Source: Candidatus Manganitrophaceae bacterium (lineage in GTDB: Bacteria > Nitrospirota > Nitrospiria > SBBL01 > Manganitrophaceae). From it: a DNA stretch of 6,804 bases. Below, piece by piece: positions 1-5,720 of the stretch. Position numbers and translations under genes: made by a program. The notes beneath the pieces were generated by a model. It saw only the letters and a program-made list of their open reading frames with translations, was not told the origin of the DNA and did no database searches. The stretch lies in assembly GCA_004297235.1 (NCBI GenBank), contig SCUR01000301.1:1-6804 (forward strand). Direction: 5' to 3'. Each line of letters begins with the position of its first letter. The first letter of the stretch is position 1.

Positions 1-13
1 GCTCTTCCGATCT
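1..13. other. Illumina adapter remnant at contig end
   Basis: The first 13 bases, GCTCTTCCGATCT, are identical to the 3' end shared by the standard Illumina TruSeq read 1 and read 2 adapters. They directly abut sequence that reads in frame into the first gene. This is untrimmed library adapter, not genomic DNA, and it marks the left edge as an assembly end. Codons before position 14 should not be read as protein. A chance match of 13 bases exactly at a contig terminus is very unlikely. Confidence 0.93.
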
Positions 14-1617
14 GCGAGGTGTTGATCGACAAGGGATTGATTACGGAGGAAGAGCTGGCGCAGACGCTCGCCGAACAGTATCACCTTGCCTATTATTCGC
101 TCGATCACTTCAAGATTGATCCAGCCTATTTCAAGAGGATTCCGGTCGAGTTGATGTACCGCTATCCCTTTGTTCCCTACGGAGAGGAAGAAGGAAGGGT
201 CATGATCCTCATCTCCGATCCGACCAAGCTCGCGGCGATGGATGAGCTGGCGTTGATTCTCAAAGAGAAGATCACTTTCGGGGTGAGCACCCGGACCGCC
301 CTCCTGGAGACGTTGAAGCGGAGCGAGGGATCGGGCCAGGTGCTTCAGCAGATTCAGGCCGATTTCAGGCCGGTGCTGATTAAGGAGGATGAGAAGGGGG
401 AAGAGATCCTCTCGATCGAGAAGGTCAGCAAAGACACGAGCCCGGTCATTAAGCTCCTCGACACCCTGATTCTCAACGCCCTTCACAAACGGGCGAGCGA
501 CATCCACATCGAAGCGAGCGAGAACCAAGTGATCATGAAATACCGGATCGACGGCGTTCTCTATCGCGCGATGGACCCGCTCGACATCAAGTTCCACTCG
601 GCGCTGATCACCCGGATCAAGGTCCTCTCCGAGCTCGATATCGCCGAAAAGCGGACGCCCCAGGACGGCCGCTTCAAGATGCGGCTGGAGGAGCGCAAGG
701 TCGATTTTCGTGTCTCGATTCTCCCGAGCGTCTTCGGCGAAGATGTCGTGATCCGGATTTTGGATAAGGAGTACATCACCGCCGAGCTGAACGAGCTTCG
801 CCTCGAGCGGCTCGGTTTCAACGAGGGGGATCTTCGCAAATTCCGAAAAGCGATCATCGAGCCGTATGGGATGGTCTTGGTCACGGGGCCGACCGGGAGC
901 GGAAAGACGACGACCCTCTACGCGGCGCTGACCGAAATCAACACCCGCGAAGACAAGATCATCACGATCGAAGATCCGGTGGAGTACCAGCTGCAGGATG
1001 TGGTGCAGATTCCGGTCAACGAAAAGAAAGGGCTGACCTTTGCGAGGGGGCTCCGGTCGATCCTGCGTCACGATCCGGATAAGATCCTGGTGGGGGAGAT
1101 CCGGGATGCCGAGACGGCGCACATCGCCATCCAATCGGCACTCACCGGGCATCTGGTCTTCACCACCGTTCATGCGAATAATGCTTTCGATGTGATCGGG
1201 CGGTTCGTCAACATGGGGATCGAGCCGTATAACTTCGTCTCCTCCCTCAATTGTATTCTGGCTCAGCGTCTGGTGCGATCCCTTTGTCTGGCCTGCAAGC
1301 AGCAAGCGCCGCTTCCGGCGGAGCTGTTGGAGGTGTCGGGGCTCAACCCGACGGAGTATCGCGATCGGCCCTTCTCGATTCCGAAAGGATGTCCCGATTG
1401 CAACGGGACCGGCTTCAAGGGGAGGGCGGCGATCACCGAGTTTCTCAATCTCTCCGATACGATTCGGGAGGTGATCCTGGCGCGGCGTCCGACCTCCGAG
1501 GTCCGCCGGGCCGCGTTGGCGGAAGGGATGACGACCCTCCGCCAAGCCGGCATGGAGAAGGTATTCAAAGGGGAAACGACTTTAAAAGAAATTAATCGGG
1601 TCACGTTTATTCAATGA
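14..1617 (+). CDS. pilB: PilB/GspE-type pilus or secretion assembly ATPase, 5'-truncated
   Basis: Cytoplasmic hexameric AAA-type ATPase that powers pilin polymerisation in type IV pili, or pseudopilin assembly in type II secretion. Numbering residues from the GTG at 19, the order is: the end of an MshEN/GspE N-terminal domain (about 1-110), the N2 domain with the SDIHIEA signature, Walker A GPTGSGKT at 290-297 (K296), the Asp box ITIEDPVEY around 315-323, Walker B ILVGEIRD around 356-363 (E360), and the His box GHLVFTTVH at 377-385. A zinc tetracysteine follows (C423, C426, C458, C461), typical of PilB/GspE and absent from PilT retraction ATPases. The GTG at 19 is probably not the start: the frame is open back to the adapter at 13, and the residues before it (G-E-V-L-I) complete a conserved family motif. 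Perhaps 30-60 residues are missing. The pilMNOP genes downstream favour PilB over GspE, but the sequence alone does not settle this. Confidence 0.93.
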
Positions 1618-1623
1618 GGAGAC

Positions 1624-1744
1624 ACGTGAGGCGTTCGATGCCGTGAGGCGACAAAGAAGGGAACGTGAGGCGTGAGGGGTAGAATCAAGAGTTTTTAAGA
1701 TCTTATCTCTTACCCCTCGCGCCTCACGCCTAACGCCTCACGTT
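1624..1744. repeat. GTGAGG-based palindromic intergenic repeat with long hairpin
   Basis: The 140-bp spacer between pilB and pilM is mostly repeat. GTGAGG occurs at 1626, 1643, 1665 and 1672, and its reverse complement CCTCAC at 1722 and 1736. The segment 1662-1744 can fold into a hairpin: 1662-1673 pairs perfectly with 1733-1744 (12 bp), and 1674-1681 pairs with 1711-1718 (8 bp). A 14-nt bulge on the 3' side (1719-1732) holds one extra repeat unit. The loop contains the palindrome AAGATCTT (1697-1704). No T-run follows the 3' arm, so it is not a classical intrinsic terminator. The arm ends 13 nt before the pilM start, so the hairpin could affect readthrough or pilM translation. It resembles REP/MITE-like short palindromic elements; I cannot name the family. 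Confidence 0.8.
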
Positions 1745-1757
1745 ACTTGGGGTTCAA

Positions 1758-2705
1758 ATGGCTTTATTCCGTCGTGATCGTGTCGGCTTGTCGATTGGGC
1801 CGAACCATCTCTCGATTGCTTCCGCGATTCAGCGGGGTGAGTCGGTCGATATCCGGCACGGCGCCGTCGAGACGCTGGAGGAAGGGGTCTGTCGCCCCTC
1901 TCCCGTGGAGAAAAATATTCTTCAGGTCGATCGATGGAAGAGGTCGGTCCGCTCCGCTCTGGATCGTCTTCCCCGCGTCAAACAGGTGACCCTGGCGCTG
2001 CCCGACGCGGCGGTTCGGATGCTGCTGCTCGATCTCCAGCAGGTTCCCAAGGGGGAGAAGGATCTGGAGAAGTTGATTCAATGGCATATGGAGAAGACCT
2101 TTCTCTATCCGCTGGGAGCATCGCGCTTTTCGTATCAAGTGCTCGCGCGGGAGCCGAACCGTATAAAAATCCTTGCGACGGCGGTCAAGAAGGAAGTGGT
2201 CGAGCAATACGAAGGGCTTGATGAAGGGCAGGCGATCGAAATCCGGAGGATGGCCCCCTCTTCTTTTTACGTGTTCAATTTGTTCCGGCCCTGGGTCGTT
2301 CGGACCGTGGGGGAGACCGGGCACTTCGCCTTTCTATATTTTATCGACCAGAGTCTGACAATTTTGATTTTCAATCAAGGCCATCTCAGTTTCATCCGGG
2401 TGAAGGAGTCTCCGAAGAAAGAGGAAGGCGCGGAGGAGTCGGCTGATTTTCTCCTGGAAGAGCTGGGCAATTCCCTCTCTTTCTACGACAGCGGGGGAAA
2501 TCGCCTTCAGAGTTTAACGCACCTCTTCCTCCTGCTCGAACAGCCGTCGCCCGAAATGGAAGCTCGCGTTCAGGAGGTTTTCCATTTAACCCCCGTCTTG
2601 CTCAGCCCCTCCCAAATCATTCGCTATTTCCCGCCGTCCATTCCCGAATCTCCCGAATGGAGCTTGCGCATGATCTCAGCGGCGGCCGCCGCGGTCGGAG
2701 GGTAG
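1758..2705 (+). CDS. pilM: PilM-like actin-fold component of the pilus platform (divergent)
   Basis: 315-residue cytoplasmic protein, with no membrane segment or signal peptide. PilM normally binds the N-terminal tail of PilN and links the inner-membrane platform to the assembly ATPase. Support for the family: the N-terminal VGLSIG strand-turn (9-14), the segment LPDAAVRML with EKLIQWHMEK (81-113), which follows the PilM pattern of an LPD strand then a helix, the segment ILATAVKKEVVEQY (138-151), and the C-terminal Ala-rich helix. It is followed closely by pilN and pilO. It is divergent: the usual Asp of the GLDIG motif is Ser12, the second phosphate motif reads FIDQSLT (196-201) instead of the usual DIG, and no GG adenosine motif is visible near 256-265. 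It may be a non-nucleotide-binding, GspL-like version. The start ATG has only a weak GGGG (1749-1752) ribosome site, just after the hairpin repeat. Confidence 0.8.
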   Translation: MALFRRDRVGLSIGPNHLSIASAIQRGESVDIRHGAVETLEEGVCRPSPVEKNILQVDRWKRSVRSALDRLPRVKQVTLALPDAAVRMLLLDLQQVPKGEKDLEKLIQWHMEKTFLYPLGASRFSYQVLAREPNRIKILATAVKKEVVEQYEGLDEGQAIEIRRMAPSSFYVFNLFRPWVVRTVGETGHFAFLYFIDQSLTILIFNQGHLSFIRVKESPKKEEGAEESADFLLEELGNSLSFYDSGGNRLQSLTHLFLLLEQPSPEMEARVQEVFHLTPVLLSPSQIIRYFPPSIPESPEWSLRMISAAAAAVGG

Positions 2706-2709
2706 CCCT

Positions 2710-3279
2710 GTGGATCGGCTCATCGTCAATCTCGCGTCGGGAGATTACCTCAAGCGCAGGGTGATTCTCTTCGGCCTTTATCTCGCGATGGGGATTTTGC
2801 TCCTCTTCATCGGATTCGATCTGATGCAATACGATATGTTGAAGGAGAGCGAAGCGGCGTTCGATGCGCGGATCGGCCGTGTGCTGAATGAAAAACAGCA
2901 GCTCCAACAGGAGATCGGGAAGCTGGGGCGGAATCTGTCCGACGATGCGATGAAAGCGATGCAGAAAGAGATTCAGCTGATCAACCAATTGCTTCGGCAG
3001 AAGAGCTTCTCCTGGACCACCTTCCTGTCCAATTTAGAGAATCGCGTTCCTTCCAACCTCTCGGTCAGCCGGATTCAGCCTGATTTCAACAGCGGTCAGG
3101 TCATCTTGGGCGGGGTCGCCCCCTCTTTGAAAGAGATCACGGAATTTGTGGGACGTCTCAGCAAGGAACCCTTCGAAGATGTTTTCTTGATGGAACAGGA
3201 AGATTTCGAGAAGGAGGGCAAAAAGGGGGTGAATTTCTCGATCCGATTTAAGTACAATGCCAAGGGGGGAGGGGTATGA
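2710..3279 (+). CDS. pilN: PilN, inner-membrane pilus platform protein
   Basis: 189-residue bitopic inner-membrane protein that pairs with PilO in the periplasm and binds PilM with its cytoplasmic tail. The short N-terminal tail carries IVNLASGDYLKRR (5-17), the equivalent of the INLA/INLLP PilM-binding motif in this family, followed by one hydrophobic segment (about 18-36). A charged, Gln-rich coiled coil follows (about 42-98), then a small C-terminal domain opening with FSWTTFLSNLENRVP (100-114), a typical PilN signature, and a ferredoxin-like fold to about 182. The start is GTG at 2710, chosen because GGAGG lies just upstream, inside the end of pilM, and because it gives the full PilM-binding tail. 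Only 4 nt separate it from pilM, so the two are likely co-translated. Confidence 0.9.
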   Translation: MDRLIVNLASGDYLKRRVILFGLYLAMGILLLFIGFDLMQYDMLKESEAAFDARIGRVLNEKQQLQQEIGKLGRNLSDDAMKAMQKEIQLINQLLRQKSFSWTTFLSNLENRVPSNLSVSRIQPDFNSGQVILGGVAPSLKEITEFVGRLSKEPFEDVFLMEQEDFEKEGKKGVNFSIRFKYNAKGGGV

Positions 3280-3845
3280 TTCTCTCCGGAAAATGGTTCT
3301 TCGTCCGTTTCAGCCGGCATCTATTGCTGTTCGCCCTCTTGGCGGGGATCCTTCTCTTTGTCCATGCCGGACTGTTGGTCCCGCTTCAAAAAGAAATTGC
3401 CGCCAAGGAGACCGCCTGGCAGTCGGAGCGGCCGAAAATCGGCCAGCTGACCCTTCTAAAGACGACGCAGGAGGACCTGGTCCTCTTCCGGGAGCGCCTT
3501 CCGGAAGAAACCGCCCTCCCGGAGCTGGTTTCGTTTGTTTCCGAGTCGGCGGCGGCGCACCATCTTTCGATTCCGGCCATCTCCTATCAGCCCGAAAAGA
3601 TCGACGCGCCGGGATTGATGAAGGTGCTGATTTCGTTTAACGTGAAGGGGAACTACCGGGAGATCCGGAATCTGATTTATCGATTGGAGCAGTCGCGCTA
3701 CTTTTTGGTGATCGAAAATCTGGTGCTTGCCTCCTCCGTGAAGGAAGGGGAGGCGATCCAGCTCCAGCTTCGGATCGCGGCCTATTTCCGCGTGAACGGC
3801 GAGAAGGGGGCCGGACGCGCCGTCTCCAGCGGCCGCCGGTCGTAG
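3276..3845 (+). CDS. pilO: PilO, inner-membrane pilus platform protein
   Basis: 189-residue bitopic protein, homologous in role to GspM; it forms a periplasmic heterodimer with PilN. It has a basic cytoplasmic N-terminus, a transmembrane helix at about 16-35, a coiled coil (about 37-75), and then a periplasmic ferredoxin-like domain. The segment ISFNVKGNYREIRNLIYRL (119-137), followed by QSRYFLVIENL (139-149), is the recognised PilO pattern of a strand, G-x-Y, a helix, then a strand. The ATG overlaps the pilN stop in an ATGA arrangement (4 nt shared), indicating translational coupling and probably fixed stoichiometry. The last ten or so residues (Gly, Arg and Ser rich) lie beyond the fold and look unstructured. 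Confidence 0.88.
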   Translation: MILSGKWFFVRFSRHLLLFALLAGILLFVHAGLLVPLQKEIAAKETAWQSERPKIGQLTLLKTTQEDLVLFRERLPEETALPELVSFVSESAAAHHLSIPAISYQPEKIDAPGLMKVLISFNVKGNYREIRNLIYRLEQSRYFLVIENLVLASSVKEGEAIQLQLRIAAYFRVNGEKGAGRAVSSGRRS

Positions 3846-3881
3846 AGGCCTCATTATTTTGAGGTTCGGTTTAGGAGAGGG
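3845..3881 (+). promoter_or_regulatory. Short pilO-pilP spacer with weak hairpin and ribosome site
   Basis: The gap holds the palindrome GAGGCCTC (3845-3852) and an overlapping 5-bp hairpin, CCTCA (3849-3853) with TGAGG (3860-3864), around an AT-rich 6-nt loop. No T-run follows, so termination is not expected. AGGAGAGGG (3873-3881) is the ribosome-binding site that fixes the pilP-like start at 3882. The hairpin could tune translation, but this is speculative. Confidence 0.4.
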
Positions 3882-4475
3882 ATGGATCAGAAAAAAGGAC
3901 TTTTAATTTCACTCTTGGTCCTCTGGGGAGCCCTTCTCTTTCATCGCGTCCTCTTTAGCGAAGGGCCCCAACGGGCCCCGCTGAAGTATGTGAAGGGGGC
4001 GATTCAAACAGCAAGGAAAGAGGGGGGAGACGCTCAGGGCAAGATCCAAACGGAACTCTTGAACCAAGAGCCCCCTCCATCGCCGGGAGAGGTGAAGAAT
4101 ATCTTCGCCCCGCTTCCTTCCCCGAAGCCGCCGGCTCCCCCGGTTCCTCTGCGTCCGACTCCTCCCCCGCCGACGCCGGATCTTGTTCTCCCGCCGCCGC
4201 CGGTGGTCAGGGGACCCACCCCCGAGGAGCTGGCGCTGGCGCAGGCCAGGACCGAGTTGGCGGAGATCCGTTATCTCGGCTTTTTGGATCGGGGGAATGG
4301 AAAGCAGGAGGGCTTTTTCTCAAGAAAACAGGAGACAGTGATCGGGGAAAAGGGGAATCTTCTCTTCGGCCGCTTCCTCATCCGGGAGTTGTCGAGCACC
4401 GTCGCTGTGATTGTCGAGAACAACACGCATGCTGAAGTCACCCTTCAGCTCTCGGAGGGAAGAAACGAACGATGA
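3882..4475 (+). CDS. pilP: PilP/GspC-like platform-to-secretin linker protein
   Basis: 197 residues. One N-terminal hydrophobic helix (about 7-25) follows Lys4-Lys5 and no Cys is present, so this is a membrane-anchored protein rather than the lipoprotein that PilP usually is. A charged stretch follows, then VKNIFAPL (71-78), comparable to the short motif preceding the linker in GspC/PilP-type proteins. Next is a Pro-rich linker (64-114, about half proline), long enough to span much of the periplasm. A compact beta domain (about 126-191, starting LAEIRYLGFLD) resembles the PilP/GspC homology region that contacts the secretin N-domains. Position right after pilO supports this role. Identity as PilP rather than GspC is an inference from the pilM-pilN split: in type II secretion those two are fused as GspL. 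A secretin gene is not in the window. Confidence 0.75.
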   Translation: MDQKKGLLISLLVLWGALLFHRVLFSEGPQRAPLKYVKGAIQTARKEGGDAQGKIQTELLNQEPPPSPGEVKNIFAPLPSPKPPAPPVPLRPTPPPPTPDLVLPPPPVVRGPTPEELALAQARTELAEIRYLGFLDRGNGKQEGFFSRKQETVIGEKGNLLFGRFLIRELSSTVAVIVENNTHAEVTLQLSEGRNER

Positions 4476-4948
4476 GCCCCATCCGCATCTTCTTAACGTT
4501 GGCGTCGATCATCATTACCTTCGCCGTTTTGATTCATATCATGACCAATGCGTTTGTGACCACCTCCAGCGATCCGACGGTGTCGGCCTTTGATTTGAGC
4601 CGCCCGCGCTCTCCTTCCGATGCCAGAGCGATTAAAAATCCGATTCCCCGATCGGGGGACGCCATCTCAAACGGAAAAGCCCTTTACGAAGGGAAGGGGA
4701 ACTGCTTCGTTTGCCACGGAATGGGCGGGCATGGCGATGGAGAAGCCGGGGTGATGCTCAGTCCTCCTCCCCGCAATTTCACCGATATACAATTCCAGCG
4801 GCTGCGGACGGACGGAGAGCTCTTCTGGACCATCAAGTACGGTATTCCGGATACGGCGATGTTCGCTTTTATTCCCCGACATCTTACGGAAGAGGAAGCC
4901 TGGATGATTATCCATTATATTCGAACATTGGGGCAGGAGACCCCTTAG
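4472..4948 (+). CDS. Membrane-anchored monoheme class I cytochrome c
   Basis: 158 residues. An uncleaved N-terminal signal anchor (about 6-24) would hold the protein in the inner membrane with the heme domain in the periplasm. After a low-complexity linker (about 30-62) comes a single class I cytochrome c domain: heme motif CFVCH at 78-82 (C78 and C81 thioether-linked, H82 axial), the GMGGHGDGEAG loop (83-93), the LSPPPRNF turn (96-103), the GELFWTIKYGIPDTAM segment (115-130) with Met130 as the likely sixth ligand, and the C-terminal helix EEAWMIIHYIRTL (141-153). This resembles small electron-carrier domains such as those in alternative complex III; the redox partner is unknown. Its ATG overlaps the pilP-like stop (ATGA), with GGAGGG at 4454-4459, so it is translationally coupled to the pilus genes, in the slot where pilQ is normally found. 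Confidence 0.92.
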   Translation: MSPIRIFLTLASIIITFAVLIHIMTNAFVTTSSDPTVSAFDLSRPRSPSDARAIKNPIPRSGDAISNGKALYEGKGNCFVCHGMGGHGDGEAGVMLSPPPRNFTDIQFQRLRTDGELFWTIKYGIPDTAMFAFIPRHLTEEEAWMIIHYIRTLGQETP

Positions 4949-4986
4949 GCCGCCTGACACAAGGATCATTGTGAGGCGTGTCGCGG

Positions 4987-5001
4987 AGCGGCCTTGCCGC
5001 T
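4987..5001 (+). terminator. Possible weak terminator hairpin after the pil-cytochrome cluster
   Basis: AGCGGC (4987-4992) and GCCGCT (4996-5001) form a perfect 6-bp GC-rich stem with a 3-nt loop, 38 nt after the cytochrome stop. The following bases (GCTTCTTCATCT) are pyrimidine-rich but lack a true T-run. It could end the operon transcript inefficiently, or be a chance palindrome. Confidence 0.3.
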
Positions 5002-5120
5002 GCTTCTTCATCTCATCGTGGTTGCTGCCTCCGAGGTTAAACTTACTGTCTTCGGCTGTAATCATCCGTTCACAATCTCATCGGTGACCCTCTTCCAAAC
5101 ACCCCTCCTCACACGTGGAC

Positions 5121-5198
5121 TTTTAGGTTTGCTTAATATTAAAATAAATTGACTTTATTTTTCGTGTTCCGGAACTTCCGGCTTCTAAGGGGGAGACA
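5121..5198 (+). promoter_or_regulatory. AT-rich promoter and leader region of the slp gene
   Basis: Positions 5121-5162 form the most AT-rich island in the window. TTGACT (5149-5154) is a good -35 match but has no good -10 at 17 nt. TTGCTT (5129-5134) with TTTATT (5154-5159) is an alternative with 19-nt spacing. An 8-bp perfect inverted repeat, AAAATAAA (5141-5148) and TTTATTTT (5154-5161), flanks TTGAC and could be an operator. The leader then has the palindrome TTCCGGAA (5167-5174), and TTCCGG recurs at 5176-5181. AAGGGGGAG (5187-5195) is a strong ribosome site 3 nt before the ATG at 5199. Confidence 0.4.
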
Positions 5199-5720
5199 AT
5201 GAAAGCGTTTTTAAATTTAAGAGCCTGGGTTCTACTCTGTCTTCTTCTTTCTTTTTGGACGATCGCTTCTTGTGGCCCGCGTGTCATTCCCGAGGATCTG
5301 GAACGCAAAATAGACAAGGGGATTCAGTTTGAGGAGGTAAAAAAAGATCCTGAGGCGTACAAGGGGAGAAGAATACTGGTCGGCGGTGAGATTATTGAGG
5401 TTCGTAATCTCAAAGATAAAACCGAAATCGAGGTTCTTCAAAAGCCGCTTGGACGGGATCGCGCCCCGCTCTCCGTCGATGAGTCGAGAGGCCGATTTTT
5501 ACTCATCCACCCTTCTTTTTTGGACCCCTCTGTCTTCGGCAGCGGGAGAAGGCTGACCGCGGTTGCACTCGTGGAGGGACGGCGGACGGAGCGGATCGCA
5601 GAGGCGGAGATGGTTTACCCGGTTCTGCAAAGCGAGCATATCCATCTCTGGCCGCCTGGATCGGGAGATCAAACGGGGCCTTCGATCGGGATTGGGTTCG
5701 GTTTTGGGTTTAGCCGCTAG
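5199..5720 (+). CDS. slp: Slp-family outer-membrane lipoprotein
   Basis: 173 residues. The signal peptide has Lys2 and Arg8, a hydrophobic core (about 9-22), and the lipobox IASC with the lipidated Cys25. Gly26 rather than Asp after the Cys favours sorting to the outer membrane. The mature part follows the Slp pattern (starvation-inducible lipoprotein family): EEVKKDPEAYKGRRILVGGEI (45-65, the block expected as a short helix then a beta strand with Y-x-G-x-x-x-x-x-G), ESRGRFLL (95-102), FLDP (107-110), a further beta segment, and YPVLQSEHIHLW (140-151). The C-terminal tail after 152 is rich in Gly, Ile and Phe with alternating GFGFGF, and probably unstructured. The biochemical role of Slp proteins is poorly known; envelope stress or stationary-phase roles are usual suggestions. 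It is probably a monocistronic unit with its own promoter, and its last 11 nt overlap the end of the opposing FIST gene. Confidence 0.85.
   Translation: MKAFLNLRAWVLLCLLLSFWTIASCGPRVIPEDLERKIDKGIQFEEVKKDPEAYKGRRILVGGEIIEVRNLKDKTEIEVLQKPLGRDRAPLSVDESRGRFLLIHPSFLDPSVFGSGRRLTAVALVEGRRTERIAEAEMVYPVLQSEHIHLWPPGSGDQTGPSIGIGFGFGFSR

Larger units (their letters stand above)
4949..5198. other. Non-coding spacer between cytochrome and slp genes
   Basis: No convincing gene is seen on either strand. One GTGAGG (4971-4976) and one CCTCAC (5107-5112) flank most of the spacer. They echo the palindromic repeat upstream of pilM and allow a 7-bp pairing (4970-4976 with 5107-5113), but the rest of that element is not recognisable. 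The right part turns sharply AT-rich from 5121, which marks the likely promoter region of the lipoprotein gene. Confidence 0.6.

Noticed and set aside
14..1617. PilT retraction ATPase
   Set aside because: The zinc tetracysteine (C423, C426, C458, C461) and the GspE N-terminal domain belong to PilB/GspE, not PilT.
1624..1744. CRISPR array from the repeated GTGAGGCG units
   Set aside because: Units are about 8-10 bp, irregularly spaced and in both orientations, with no constant-length spacers.
1662..1744. Intrinsic terminator for pilB
   Set aside because: The stem is strong but interrupted by a 14-nt bulge, the loop is long, and no T-run follows the 3' arm.
1618..1757. tRNA or other structured RNA gene in the pilB-pilM spacer
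   Set aside because: The fold is a single long hairpin built from repeat units; no cloverleaf, CCA end or T-loop sequence is seen.
1764..2324. 186-codon open frame on the - strand opposite pilM
   Set aside because: It lies wholly antisense to pilM, which fits its family and operon context; the Arg/Pro-rich composition is typical of a GC-rich shadow frame.
4472..4948. Multiheme cytochrome or nanowire-type cytochrome
   Set aside because: Only one CXXCH motif is present and the protein is small and membrane-anchored.
4667..5065. 132-codon open frame on the - strand spanning the cytochrome gene and the spacer after it
   Set aside because: Most of it is antisense to the well-supported cytochrome c, it has no recognisable domain, and no good ribosome site precedes its ATG.
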